DNA from: Epiperipatus broadwayi
Lineage: Eukaryota > Onychophora > Udeonychophora > Euonychophora > Peripatidae
Reading direction: 5' to 3'
Assembly: GCA_028023455.1 (NCBI GenBank)
Contig: JAQFVV010000021.1
Coordinates: 2,088,001-2,152,000, forward strand
DNA length: 64,000 nucleotides
In this document: positions 27,943-42,559 of the stretch, one piece after another
Position numbering within the stretch: the first letter of the stretch is position 1
Layout: every line of letters begins with the position of its first letter
Position numbers and translations under genes: made by a program
Notes under the pieces: model-generated
What the model was told of the DNA's origin: nothing
Seen by the model: the letters and a program-made list of their open reading frames with translations, nothing else
Database searches by the model: none

Positions 27943-30653
27943 ATAAGAAGATGATAATTAAGTAATGATGAACTATTGTGAAACTGACAATTCTTACAAT
28001 GAAATAAAAGATAGACAATGATAGATATCGGATGCATTTTCATCACACATCATTACCTATTTTAAATAAAGTAAAATCTATATCTTGGCATTATACAATA
28101 TTTGGATCAATTAATTCAGTGTTATCTAGATAGATTGCATATAATATTAAACAGACAAGTATTATAATTATATTATGTTGAACATATGTGCGTGTGGAAA
28201 TGGTCAATCAAGTGTACATGGCAAAATAATTCAGAGGGATCTTACTTCAACAAACATTTATTACAAGACACATTCTTTTACAAACACATCAATGATGATT
28301 TAACATTAATTTCGCATCGACCAAAATTTTGACTAAATAACATTTAATTTATATAAATCCTATATGCTTAATATTTGGAGGCTTTTCCTTTTATCTGTTA
28401 TTTCAATATCATTTACAACTCTATTTATTAAACTATTTACAATACAAAATAATTATATCTTTAAATACCAACGTTTATATCATCTATTCTCATTGTGTGC
28501 TCTCAATGCTATCAAATAATCAACTAATACCACTGAAATTATTTCAGTATGTGCCTAAACTTATACTTACTATATAAAATTAAGTGATAATTTTATTAAA
28601 ATTAGCATTAAATAAAATAAAATTTTGTAATCCAATATTACATTCATACTGGGAGGGCGAATTGCCAGTAATAATAATAAATGAAATAATGATCATGTCG
28701 GTGATATGATTTGACAAACTACTTAGAACTCACAATTTCAGTGATGGTGTCCCCCATATCTTTAAGTTTATCATATCTCCGAATGTGTGCACATTTATAA
28801 ATTCACAATCATAACGCATTTATTGATTATATTTTTTATCGGTTTACTTGTAGAATGAATAAACTTCACAAAACGGACCGTACAATTAGCTAATCATTAA
28901 ATTATTAATCCGACTTCAAGTATACTACAAAAATCACTAAAACATTTATCTGAAATAACTACCATATACTACATGATGATAATTATGTGGTATGAAGAGG
29001 GAGAGCAAAATAATAACAAATAAATATTCACATATGTGCGCATGAGGGTCAACAAGATTCTAAACAACTTAATTCATCAACATAGTAGCTACCAACTTTT
29101 CTGACACAAATGGTGCGGAACCCAGCCAACTTATCATGTATAAATGGGGCATCTATCACTTCACTTTAAAGAATATAATTATTGCATCATATACTATCAA
29201 ATAAGGAAATATACCACCACCCACGGCTCAATAGGTAAGTAATAAATAGGAGCATCATTCAATCCAAATAGCATGATCATCCCTTCAATAATTGCCTCAT
29301 CATTCTAAAAGTATTTAACGCATTTCATACAGGGCAAATCCATAAGCAGATAAACTCTCAAATTTTCTCACGCTTTAACGCATAGCACCAGCTGAAACCA
29401 ATAGAAAAACAAATAAGCATAAATCTAACTCTTATAAAATAGCTTTTGATAGTGAACTCACATGCAAACATATGATCATATATGAAATATTTTCGAAATC
29501 ACATCAGACATTGAAATGTTATATTAGCATTAATTAAATTATACATGAATCTAATACCTATGAAAAACCATGAACATCGCATTTCAAATTAACGTCAATA
29601 CTATCAATTAAGCCTGACCATTTGGCAATACTGGCATAAATATTTCCATGTATTTTTTGAATATTACCAACTAATGAATAATGATAAAGCATTCTATTTG
29701 AAACAATAATATGAGCATGGGAATATAACATTTTTACATAATACAACAAAAGAAAATATTAACGGTTTGGTATAATTTATACCAAAATCTCCAAGACGTT
29801 CTAGAGGAGATTGGGCATATAAATACATAATAATAATAAATCAAGTTAATATCAAACTAAACATAAAAAAATCTACCTATCTATCATATGCAATGGGAAG
29901 AAATGCATGTCAAACCTTCTATCATTAAAATAAAAGTTCCCCTTTTCTTTTTTTAGTTCACACTTGAAATTTTAAGAGTAGAAATGTACACGTAGCTCAC
30001 AATGGTAATGATGGATAAACAAATATTAAAACATATAAACATTACTCCTGCAGGATAAACATGAATTTGACAAAACAGTAATAACCTCCAATGTTCTTAG
30101 GGCTTCCTAATGGACATTACAAGCAGCTTTTGCATATATTTGAATCAAGTTATTTGTCATAAAATCTCTAAAGCTCGACAAGATCATCCAAATAAATGTT
30201 TATGATTCACGCTATTTTCAACTTTGTTCCATCTAAAATTTTCAGCATTTAATAAAATTTAATAATGGTTAAGTTTAGGGTTATTCGGTCATCCATGCTT
30301 ATACACTTTTCTGTTAAATAATTATCAAATATTAAGTATTAAAAATCTGGAACAAGACTTTATAAAAGAAAATTGAGTTTATAAGAATTTTTTAATTGAT
30401 TAAAAAAATGAAATAATTAAGAATTGATAAATGTTTATAGATTAAGTATTATTCCAGTTACATAAATTTTAAACAGGTTTATAATAATTTTAGTTATAAA
30501 GTATCTTTTTTATATAAACTCAAATAACATTGACTAACTATTGCTTAATTATAAATGCAGACTTTTATTAATGTGTACACATGTATAATACAAGCATACA
30601 TATATATTATAAATGTTATATATAGACATGTCTGGTATTTAAATCTAATGCTT
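27943..30653. other. AT-rich, no gene seen
   Basis: 2.7 kb of AT-rich DNA with no recognisable domain in the short frames. Confidence 0.5.
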
Positions 30654-30717
30654 GAATATCCTAACACCTCACTGATGAAAACCAGAGTTAGAAACTGGTC
30701 TGAGGATAGGGATATTC
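30654..30717 (+). ncRNA. Hammerhead ribozyme, RepC, apparently intact
   Basis: Type I layout. Outer stem I GAAUAUCC (30654-30661) pairs with GGAUAUUC (30710-30717), 8 bp. Internal loop UAACA faces AUAG. Inner stem CCUCA (30667-30671) pairs with UGAGG (30701-30705). Core CUGAUGA at 30672-30678. Stem II is AAC (30680-30682) with GUU (30687-30689), loop CAGA, with an A-A mismatch at the base. GAAAC at 30691-30695, a two-pair stem III with loop UG, then GUC ending at 30700, where cleavage is predicted. All catalytic core positions match the known consensus; self-cleavage is inferred. Confidence 0.8.
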
Positions 30718-30739
30718 TGAAAAGCTTATTAAGATCTAT

Positions 30740-30897
30740 TGGCATACTCATTATATAACATTTGTAATATGAGCTTATTAAATTAAGTCACATGATATTT
30801 GACTTGATTTTTTTTGCATACTCATTATATAACATTTGTAATATGAGCTTATTAAATTAAGTCACATGATATATGACTTGATTTTTTTTTGCAATTA
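30740..30897 (+). repeat. Tandem duplication, about 78-bp unit
   Basis: gcatactcattatataac begins at both 30740 and 30818, and the units match almost completely up to the T run. It directly follows the RepC hammerhead. Confidence 0.9.
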
Positions 30898-31127
30898 TTG
30901 CATATATATAAAACTTAAGAGCTGAAATTAAGCTTGTGTTTTGTGAAATGTTTTAAAATAGATCTTGAGATAGAAAAGATTTATCTCAATATTACATTTA
31001 AGTATATTGTTTATACTGAACTTGATGAAATTAGACAGGATTTGAACTCAGACTTTCATACTTCCTAACTATCCACTCCATCTTTTACAACCAATTCACA
31101 TAATGACATACATGTAAAAAAGATTAA

Positions 31128-31190
31128 TGATCTCCTAAGTATTTCATGCAGAATCAGCACTCATCAGTTAATCCAGATCATCATCTCTCA
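31128..31190 (-). ncRNA. RepA hammerhead, stem III lost
   Basis: Minus strand: CUGAUGA, stem II GUGC with GCAU, and GAAA are present. The bases between GAAA and the stem I strand are deleted to UAC, removing stem III and the cleavage site. Confidence 0.55.
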
Positions 31191-31359
31191 CACACATATA
31201 TAATCAGTGCTAAGTTTAAATTAAGATAGCAAGTCCTCAAACTTTAATGGACAAGCTTCAATTCTCTCTACTCTCCAACTCTTCAGCCATCCACTAAAGT
31301 TTGAAGATTTTCTATCTTAACATAAACTTAAGCACTGACTTTATGTGTGCAAGATGACC

Positions 31360-31412
31360 ATCTGGACCAACTGATGAATGCTGGTTTAGCATGAAATATG
31401 TATATTGGAGAT
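31360..31412 (+). ncRNA. Hammerhead ribozyme, RepA, apparently intact
   Basis: Outer stem AUCU (31360-31363) with AGAU (31409-31412), GGA bulge, inner stem CCAA (31367-31370) with UUGG (31405-31408). Core CUGAUGA at 31371-31377. Stem II AUGCUG (31378-31383) with UAGCAU (31387-31392), loop GUU. GAAA at 31393-31396. Stem III is UA/UA around UG, ending in AUA, so cleavage is predicted after 31404. The base of stem II is A-U here and G-U in most copies, so pairing is kept. Core residues are all consensus. Confidence 0.8.
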
Positions 31413-31827
31413 CATTCATCTTTATCATTTCTATTTGGTCATGTGTATCGGTTGTATAAGATAGAATGGATGGCTATAGAGAGCTTGAATCTCTGAGTTC
31501 AAATCTCTCCTAATTACATTAAGTTCAGTAAAGACAATATACTTGTATTTAAATATTACATATTCAGCCTGTATTCTGACCATTGCTATTCTGTGTATTT
31601 AAATTGACATATTAAGATCCTATACTTGAGAGGTCAGGATAACTTAAAGTCAATATGCGTATGACAATAATATTGGCATCAGCAAGGGCTTTGAGCATTG
31701 CATAATCAGATTTTCAATGATATAGATGGCTGAAGAGTTGATGAGTGGAGAGGATTGCAGCTTGTCCATTAAAGTTTGAAGATTTGCTATCTTAATGTAA
31801 ACTTAACACTGATTATATATATGTGGG

Positions 31828-31872
31828 AGCTAATAATCTGGGCCAACTTATGAGTGCTTGGTGATTATTTAT
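31828..31872 (+). ncRNA. RepA hammerhead with internal deletion
   Basis: CCAA is followed by CUUAUGA and GUGCUUGG. The second half of stem II, GAAA and stem III are deleted. Confidence 0.5.
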
Positions 31873-32287
31873 CTTTATCATATGTATTTGGTCATGTGTA
31901 TCACTTGTGTAAGATGCAATGGATAGCTATAGGGAGCTTTAAAATCTGAGTTCAAATCCCTTTTAATTAAAGTTCAGTATAGACAATATACTTGTATTTA
32001 AATATTATATATTTAGCTTATACTCTGCCCATCCCTTTTCTGTATATTTAAATGGACATATCAAAATCCTATACATGATGGGTCAGGGTAACAAAGTCAA
32101 TATGGATATGATAATAATATTAGCATCAACAAGGGACTTTGTGTATTCCATCATCAGATTTTCAATGATACAGTTGGCTGAAAAGTTGGAGGATGGAGAA
32201 GATTGAAGCCTGTCCATTAAAGTTTAAAGATTTGCTATCTTAATATAAACTTAGCACTGATTATATATATGTGTGGGAGATAATAGT

Positions 32288-32345
32288 CTGGGCCAACTGG
32301 TAAGTATGCTGGTTCAGCATGAAATATGTATATTGGAGATCATTT
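32288..32345 (+). ncRNA. Decayed RepA hammerhead
   Basis: CUGGUAA replaces CUGAUGA and two bases are added before UGCUG. CAGCAU, GAAA and the cleavage side are conserved. Confidence 0.5.
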
Positions 32346-32429
32346 ATCTTTTTCACATGTATGTGGTCATATGTATCAATTATATAAGATGAAGTGCATA
32401 GCTGTAGGGACCTTGAAAATCTGAGTTTG

Positions 32430-33215
<786 letters not shown>

Positions 33216-33673
33216 CATAGATGATTAGCTAAATAATTCATGAAATATATGTAAGCAGGCAAATAGACAAATATATAGATAGATAATCAGTCAGACAAGC
33301 AGATAGATCGACATATTGATAGATAGACAGATAAGTATATAGTTAGACAGATAGGTAAAGAAATAGAAAGATAGACATAGATAAGTAAAATATTTTTGTA
33401 TAGCCCAATCAATAAGCTTTTCAATTTTTAGATAAATGAAGGATTATTGCTTTATTCTCTAGCTATGATAAGATAAATACCTATTTACAGATGAATATTA
33501 AATGATTGCTTGGATTGCATATGAGCTTAATACTCAAAATCCTAAATTTGATTGTAAATTGAAAAAAGTATTTTATATGGTCTAGATTTAAAATCTTAAG
33601 TCATAGATATAACAGAATGATGCTATTTTTTTTGTGTGTGTATAGGTGAAAATATGTGTTGACTATTCTAATG

Positions 33674-33705
<32 letters not shown>

Positions 33706-33706
33706 G

Positions 33707-33746
<40 letters not shown>

Positions 33747-33749
33747 GAG

Positions 33750-33841
<92 letters not shown>
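33674..33841. repeat. (TA)n, (GA)n, (GATA)n microsatellite
   Basis: TA, then GA, then about 130 bp of GATA units. Confidence 0.97.
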
Positions 33842-33990
33842 TAGTAAGAAAATCAATTTATACATCATGTAACTTAACTTATTAAGCTTGTACTACAAAT
33901 GTAGTATAATGATCATGGTAATAACTCTGAACAAGCTTTTCTGATACATTCTGGAAGAGAAAGCATTTAAAATCTCTTATGTAAAATTAT

Positions 33991-34059
33991 CCCTATTCCC
34001 AAATCAGTTTCGAGCTGATGGCTTTCCTCAGTGAGGTGCTAGGATATTTAGACACTAGA
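33991..34059 (-). ncRNA. Hammerhead ribozyme, RepC, second copy
   Basis: Minus strand. Outer stem UAUCC with GGAUA, internal loop, inner stem CUCA with UGGG, core CUGAGGA (complement of 34025-34031). Stem II AGC with GCU around loop CAUCA, GAAAC (34011-34007), then AUU as cleavage triplet. C15.2 faces A16.2, a mismatch that may lower activity. The stem II bases differ from the RepC copy at 30654 but still pair. Confidence 0.65.
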
Positions 34060-34070
34060 TTCAAAATACT

Positions 34071-34230
34071 TTTGGGAGATGATGATCCAGATCAACTGAT
34101 GAGTCCTATTAGCATGAAATGCATATATTGGAGATCATTTATCTCAGATGTTTGTGATCATAAATATCGATTATATTGGATGGAGGGGATGACTGTGGGA
34201 AGCTTGAAAATCTTGATTCAAACCCCCTTT
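34071..34230 (+). mobile_element. RepA partial copy
   Basis: Begins with tttgggagatgatgatcc and ends at the B-box-like gattcaaacccc. It carries the hammerhead at 34081-34139 and lies immediately beside the minus-strand RepC hammerhead, facing away from it. Confidence 0.75.
34081..34139 (+). ncRNA. Hammerhead ribozyme, RepA, core intact
   Basis: Outer stem GAUGAUC (34081-34087) with GAUCAUU (34133-34139), inner UCAA (34092-34095) with UUGG (34128-34131), core CUGAUGA 34096-34102, stem II GUCCU with AGCAU (one C-C mismatch) around AUU, GAAA 34116-34119, short stem III, cleavage predicted after 34127. Confidence 0.7.
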
Positions 34231-34231
34231 A

Positions 34232-35111
34232 AGTAAAATTGTAGTCCAATTAATGGATATGGCATGCGAGTGTGCTTTCTTTACATAATGAGTCTTTAAA
34301 ATTTGTTATATCATTATATTAATATAATATTTGAAGCTAAATATGTTATATAATAAATTAAATATAACATGATTCATCAATATACCTTTTTTGGATTAAT
34401 CATGACGTCTTTCCTCATTAACAACTACTTTGTATGCAATGAATAAATTACTGGATACTAGGATGCTGTTCGATGCTAATTAGTGTAATACCTGAGAATG
34501 AAAACAGAGGCTACCATTATCTCCGGTATAATCTTTGTCTATAGTAAATGATCAAATAATTTAATCGCTTTATGCGTACTGTTTAGCATAGTTATAGTAC
34601 AATCCATTCAACAGCTGAAGATTCTTATATTAAGGTTCAAACCGTTACTTCTCATGCTCAAACATTACAGGACCTTCCAAGTAACTAAGATTATTTGATT
34701 ATTTATATATTTTTAATATTATTAAACATTTTCTTTTTAAAAATAATTATGCTTTTTAAAAAAACTAATATCTAATAAATTTCAAAAGTTTAATTTGATT
34801 TGTTTGCGAGACGTTTTAAACTTCTTTCTTTCTTGGTTTTTTTTTTTTTTTTTTGGAAAAATAGTATATTTATTGATTTATTTTTATTTTCACTAAAAAG
34901 GTCTGCTTGCTAAAACATTCAGTTAATCAATAAATTTCTGAGTAATAACAGTGATAATATTTATTCTATTTCATTTAATTGAATTGTTTTAAATGGAATC
35001 TGAATCCTACGTGCGCATTGATTTTTAAAACTAATATAGTTTTTTTTCTTCTAAAAATATTATATTAAATCATTTTAAATTTATCCAATTATAATTTTTT
35101 TTTTTAAAAAG
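34232..35111. other. AT-rich, no gene seen
   Basis: No coding or repeat feature recognised. Confidence 0.5.
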
Positions 35112-36436
35112 TTATCATTCATCACTAACCATTATCAAAGTACTGCAGGATGGTCTCTCCAAGTTCAATCCATCTCCGATCTCTTCCCTCTCTTTCCACA
35201 TCATCCTTGCATACTTTCTTATTTCATCTATCTATCTCACACGTGGTCTCTTTCTGGGTCTTTTACAACTCTGGGAATCCCGTTTAAGATTTCAATTGTT
35301 CATCTATTATCATCTCTTCTAGTAATATGTTCAGCTCAAACTTCTCTTCATTCTTTTAATTCTTTCAACTCAGTAATACTAGTTTGTTCTTTTACCCATG
35401 CATTGTGATTCAGAACTCTTCTTGTTACTCTTAACATGCATCTCTCAATACTTTTTGAATGATCTGAAGTCTCCATGTTGCTCTTCTATTTTGTGTCCAT
35501 GTTTCAGATCCATAAATAATAATTGTCAAAACACATTTATTAAAAACCTTTTTCAAACACAAAGGCATATTTCCTTTTAATATTAAATTATTTCTACCAA
35601 AAGCACTCTAACCAAATTTCATTTTGTGATTAATTTCATTTATTATGTTTCCATGTGTAGTAATAATATAACCAAAGTGTTTGTGGTTGTTAACTTCTAA
35701 CTCATCATAATCAATCTTTATTTTCATCTTTTGGGGAAATGCAGTAAACGTTACTTTACACTTTTAAACTTTACCTTTAGTCCTACTTTTTACTGTCATC
35801 TGATAACTTCTGCAACATTTTCTGAAGCTCTGAAACATTATTTGCAAAAACAGCTACATCAGTTGCAAAATCTAAATGACTTAAATAATCTCCATTTAAA
35901 CATCACATGATATCACTGTTTTTTTTATACTTGCTCATAACTGTTATTAAACAGGCAACTGTGTGGAGAGTTTTGCCTGTTTAATCTCCATTTATTTTTA
36001 ATTCCTTTTGCTTCCCATTTTAATTTACAAAATACTTCTTGTAGCACTGCAGTAAAAGGTTTTGGAGATATAGTAGTCTCCCTGTCTAACACCCTTCTCA
36101 ATGTTAATTTTCTTAGAATCATTATGTAATTTAACTGTTGTTGCATTTTTATAAATATTCTTCAGAATATGATAACATCATGAATCTATATCTTGATGAT
36201 CCAATGCTTTAATCACTGAAGAAATGCTTATAAAATCAAATGTCTGTTTATAATCTACAAATCCAAAGAATAATGGCAACTCATATTCATTGGTCCTTTG
36301 TATAATTTCTCTACTGTACTAAAACCACTTTCAAATCCAGTCTGTTCTTTTGGTTGGTTGAAATCCAAAGTTCTCTGTAGACAAGTTGTAATTATCTTGG
36401 TAAAAATTTTGAATAAAACTGATAAAAAGACTGATT
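35112..36436 (-). pseudogene. 5'-truncated RTE-like LINE, antisense, decayed
   Basis: The minus strand matches the LINE at 179-3437 from the NYRPISLL region of the reverse transcriptase down to the 3' end. It lacks the endonuclease half, as expected for incomplete reverse transcription, and has many frame breaks. Only short frames survive (35925-36146). An 83-bp RepB insertion interrupts it at 35899-35981. Confidence 0.85.
35899..35981. mobile_element. Minimal RepB insertion inside the LINE
   Basis: Flanked by a perfect 13-bp duplication (taatctccattta at 35886-35898 and 35982-35994). The uninterrupted LINE sequence contains this motif once, so the duplication is real. The insert contains only the two RepB ends: aacatcacatga at the left and a short foldback around gagttttgcctgtt. 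Confidence 0.9.
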
Positions 36437-39360
<2,924 letters not shown>

Positions 39361-39800
39361 TAATGATATAGTCTAAATATATCTGATTTTGTATTTCCAA
39401 TTAAATAATATACAATGCTAATCAGTTGTGATGATGATGATGATCTTGGAATATTTCAAATATAATTTTCAGAATTTCTAAGGACAGATAACACAAATTT
39501 AAACACATAACTGATATAGTCTAAATATACCTGATTTTGTATTTCCAATTAAATAATATACAATGCTAATCAGTTGTGATGATGATGATGATCTTGGAAT
39601 ATTTCAAATATAATTTTCAGAATTTCTAAGGACAGATAACACAAATTTAAACACATAACTGATATAGTCTAAATATACCTGATTTTGTATTTCCAATTAA
39701 ATAATATACAATGCTAATTAGTTGTGATGATGATGATGATCTTGGATAATTTTCAGAATTTCTAAGGATAGATAACACTAATTTAAACACATAAACAATA
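39361..39800 (+). repeat. Tandem repeat, 148-149 bp unit, 3 copies
   Basis: tgatatagtctaaatat begins at 39363, 39512 and 39660. Each unit carries a (GAT)n core. The third copy lacks about 18 bp after gatcttgga. Near-identity suggests recent duplication. Confidence 0.92.
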
Positions 39801-40249
39801 TCCAACATTGGTGTTATAGTCTACTTATCAATCTGAAAACTGGCATAATGTATCTTGATAATGATCAACAATTTTATATACATAAGTTCAAAATCATCAT
39901 TTTAAAGATAGTAATCTAATTATTATAAACTCTTTATAATCAAGTTATTATGAATAAGTAATAATTGAATCTCAGAAGTTTAACAAAGCACTGAGCAAGC
40001 TGTCAGGCTGATTACTGCCAGAATCGTAGTGCTATTTAAAGTTTAGCAGTTAGAAATATGCCTACACATGTATGGATGTGGATTGATATGTAAATGAAGC
40101 TCAGTATGTAAATGTGGTATTTGAAAGTGTCTTCTCTTGACAGTGAAATTCATGAATCCTTTTTGTTGATGGACTGTGGATTTTTTGTGATTGCCCAAAA
40201 TTATTTATTTATTTATTTTCTCTCAATTTTTTCAGCATAGATTGTTCTT

Positions 40250-40851
40250 ACTTTGATGGTAGTGAAATTAATCTGGGGATATTGAATGAATAGGCACTAA
40301 ATGGGGATTTTATGCATAAGCCTTCTGGCATCCAATGATTATTCTGGTTGGCACTGAATGGCACTACTGTATGGAGAGTTTTTCCTGTTTTAATAACAGG
40401 TGCTGGCATAAGAGATGGTGGTCATGTGATGTTTAGTGGTTTAACACCAATCCTGCCTAATAGGATAGTGGTAGTTATAGTTGTTAAAGAGCTAAACACC
40501 TTAAAATTCATGGGTACTGAAATGGTTTAGACCCATATGACTATAGAGGCTATTGAGCTTAGATTAAAAATATTATTGTGTTTTCAAATTTTACTCTCAT
40601 AGTTTTGTAGTTAAGTAAAGATAAAAGGTAGCTGCTGGAGGGTTGCATTAGATTCTAAGATCTAGGTGCAGTGCTCTCACATCCAAGGCTCCTCACTGAT
40701 GAAGGCCACAAGCCAGAAACTAGTCTGGGGATATTGGATGAATAGGCACTAGATGGGGATTCTATGCACAAGCCTTCTGGCATCCATTGATTATTCCGGT
40801 TGGCACTGAGTGGCACTACTGTATGGAGAGTTTTGCCTGTTTTAATTTAAG
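40250..40851 (+). mobile_element. RepB dimer with intact hammerhead
   Basis: Two direct RepB units. The first (from about 40250) keeps only a worn hammerhead (TGATGG...GAAATTAATC) and its end cactactgtatggagag at about 40380. The second unit runs to 40851 with the intact ribozyme at 40680-40740. The two HHR positions are about 425-430 bp apart, and both units end with the gagagttt-type terminus. Confidence 0.8.
40680..40740 (+). ncRNA. Hammerhead ribozyme, RepB, best preserved
   Basis: Outer stem CAUCCA (40680-40685) with UGGAUG (40735-40740). Internal loop AGGC faces UAU. Inner stem UCCUCA (40690-40695) with UGGGGA (40726-40731). Core CUGAUGA 40696-40702. Stem II GGC (40704-40706) with GCC (40712-40714), with an A-A mismatch at the base. 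GAAAC 40716-40720, loop UA, then GUC ending at 40725, where cleavage is predicted. All conserved core residues are present. The short stem III is typical of hammerheads in PLEs and retrozymes, which are thought to cleave as dimers. Confidence 0.8.
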
Positions 40852-40859
40852 ACAACCCG

Positions 40860-41669
40860 AGAGTGATTATTAATTACAATATGTTTTTTAAGTGCTACCT
40901 ATTTAATCCACGACAGTGCTGACACCTATGGTAAGTTTGAGTAATAAATAGATCCTAGTTATGATGTTTATTAAATCCTTATACAATCAATACTTTTCTA
41001 TTCATTTCTCTAGGTCAGTTTTGACATAAGCCTTTCACGAGTGAGGAATTTTAAATTTGCTTGTAATGTATCTAGCTTTATTAGTTGTAATTCATTTTTC
41101 ATCTAGCTGTAATGGAAGCCTTGAGCTAAAATCTAATCCGGAGATAAGGATATGATAGCACTGGATAGGAATTCACTGGATAGGAATTGAATAGGGATTA
41201 TATCTAGGATAGGATATTTCTATTACTTAAGCTTACACTAGGTAATGAGCTGGAGTGGAATAAATACTTTGTTTGTTTGTTTGTTTTTAAAAAAACCTTG
41301 TGTAAAGTAGGGTCATGTGTTAATGGTGTGGTTTTATATAATATAATTTTTTATATTAATATAATTATATAAAGTTTTATTAATATGATAAACTTTTCAA
41401 AACAATAATAAACAAACAGACGATTAAAAAATATTAATCTTTTAAACATAAAAAAAATTGCAATATTTTTTTAATGATGGTTAATGCTGAAAAGAGTTTT
41501 GAATACTATACTGTTGGGCAGTTAGAACTGTCAGATATACTGGAAGCTTAAATATAATAAAATATTGCATTTATTGTGTTAGGTGTGTAGAAGAGGGTAT
41601 TGATCTTATTTGTTTATATCAGATTATTAATATTAAAATAAAATAACTTTTGTAAATAAAAACTATTTT
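40860..41669. other. AT-rich, ribozyme-like remnant near 41.1 kb
   Basis: Around 41120-41170 the sequence AAGCCTTGAGCT followed by AAAATCTAATCCGGAGAT looks like a very old RepB/RepC hammerhead with a lost core. Otherwise nothing recognised. Confidence 0.35.
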
Positions 41670-42430
41670 CAATTGGATGGGCTGTTGAAGAGTTGGAGTG
41701 TGGAGTAGATTGAAGCATATCCACTAAAGTATGAAGATCGGATATGTGTAGAGATGATAATCTGGACCAAATGATGATTGCTGGTTTAGCATGAAATACG
41801 TATATTGGTGATTATTTACCTTTTCAACATATATGTGTTCAAGTGAAGAGNNNNNNNNNNNNNNNNNNNNNNNNNNNNNNNNNNNNNNNNNNNNNNNNNN
41901 NNNNNNNNNNNNNNNNNNNNNNNNNNNNNNNNNNNNNNNNNNNNNNNNNNNNNNNNNNNNNNNNNNNNNNNNNNNNNNNNNNNNNNNNNNNNNNNNNNNN
42001 NNNNNNNNNNNNNNNNNNNNNNNNNNNNNNNNNNNNNNNNNNNNNNNNNNNNNNNNNNNNNNNNNNNNNNNNNNNNNNNNNNNNNNNNNNNNNNNNNNNN
42101 NNNNNNNNNNNNNNNNNNNNNNNNNNNNNNNNNNNNNNNNNNNNNNNNNNNNNNNNNNNNNNNNNNNNNNNNNNNNNNNNNNNNNNNNNNNNNNNNNNNN
42201 NNNNNNNNNNNNNNNNNNNNNNNNNNNNNNNNNNNNNNNNNNNNNNNNNNNNNNNNNNNNNNNNNNNNNNNNNNNNNNNNNNNNNNNNNNNNNNNNNNNN
42301 NNNNNNNNNNNNNNNNNNNNNNNNNNNNNNNNNNNNNNNNNNNNNNNNNNCCTTTTCAACATATATGTGTTCAAGTGAAGAGTGAAGAGTGGTGGGTCGT
42401 GCGAAAGTCTGTGCTCATGTACCCTATATA
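41670..42430 (+). mobile_element. RepA copy split by the assembly gap
   Basis: The plus-strand unit starts near 41670 and continues after the gap to the gtaccctatata end at about 42430. Its hammerhead region (about 41757-41815) has AUGAUGA in place of CUGAUGA but otherwise keeps UUGCUG/UAGCAU, GAAA and the stem I strands. Confidence 0.75.
41851..42350. other. Assembly gap, 500 N
   Basis: Exactly 500 N. The 32 bases before it (41819-41850) are identical to the 32 bases after it (42351-42382), so the true gap may be of zero or negative length. The three long all-X frames across it mean nothing. Confidence 0.98.
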
Positions 42431-42559
42431 TTTACATATATTGATACAGGTATATAATAAGCCTAAATTTCAGTTAAAACTATAACAAAACCAATCTCAA
42501 CAATACAAAATGAAAGTCTGTGCTCATATACCCTATATATTACATATTGTAACAATCAG

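Larger units (their letters stand above)
31038..32428 (+). mobile_element. RepA multimer: inverted unit plus tandem units
   Basis: From 31038 (ggatttgaactcag) to about 31285 the sequence is a RepA unit on the minus strand; from about 31285 to 32428 nearly three plus-strand units follow. HHR regions lie at 31128-31190 (minus), 31360-31412, about 31828-31872 and 32288-32345 (plus), and the B-box-like gagttcaaat at 31495, 31948 and near 32418, a spacing of 453-470 bp. One ribozyme per tandem unit is the layout expected for templates of unit-length self-cleaved RNAs. Confidence 0.85.

Noticed and set aside
41724-42385. Frames of 180-216 codons
   Set aside because: Nearly all codons are N; these are artefacts of the assembly gap.
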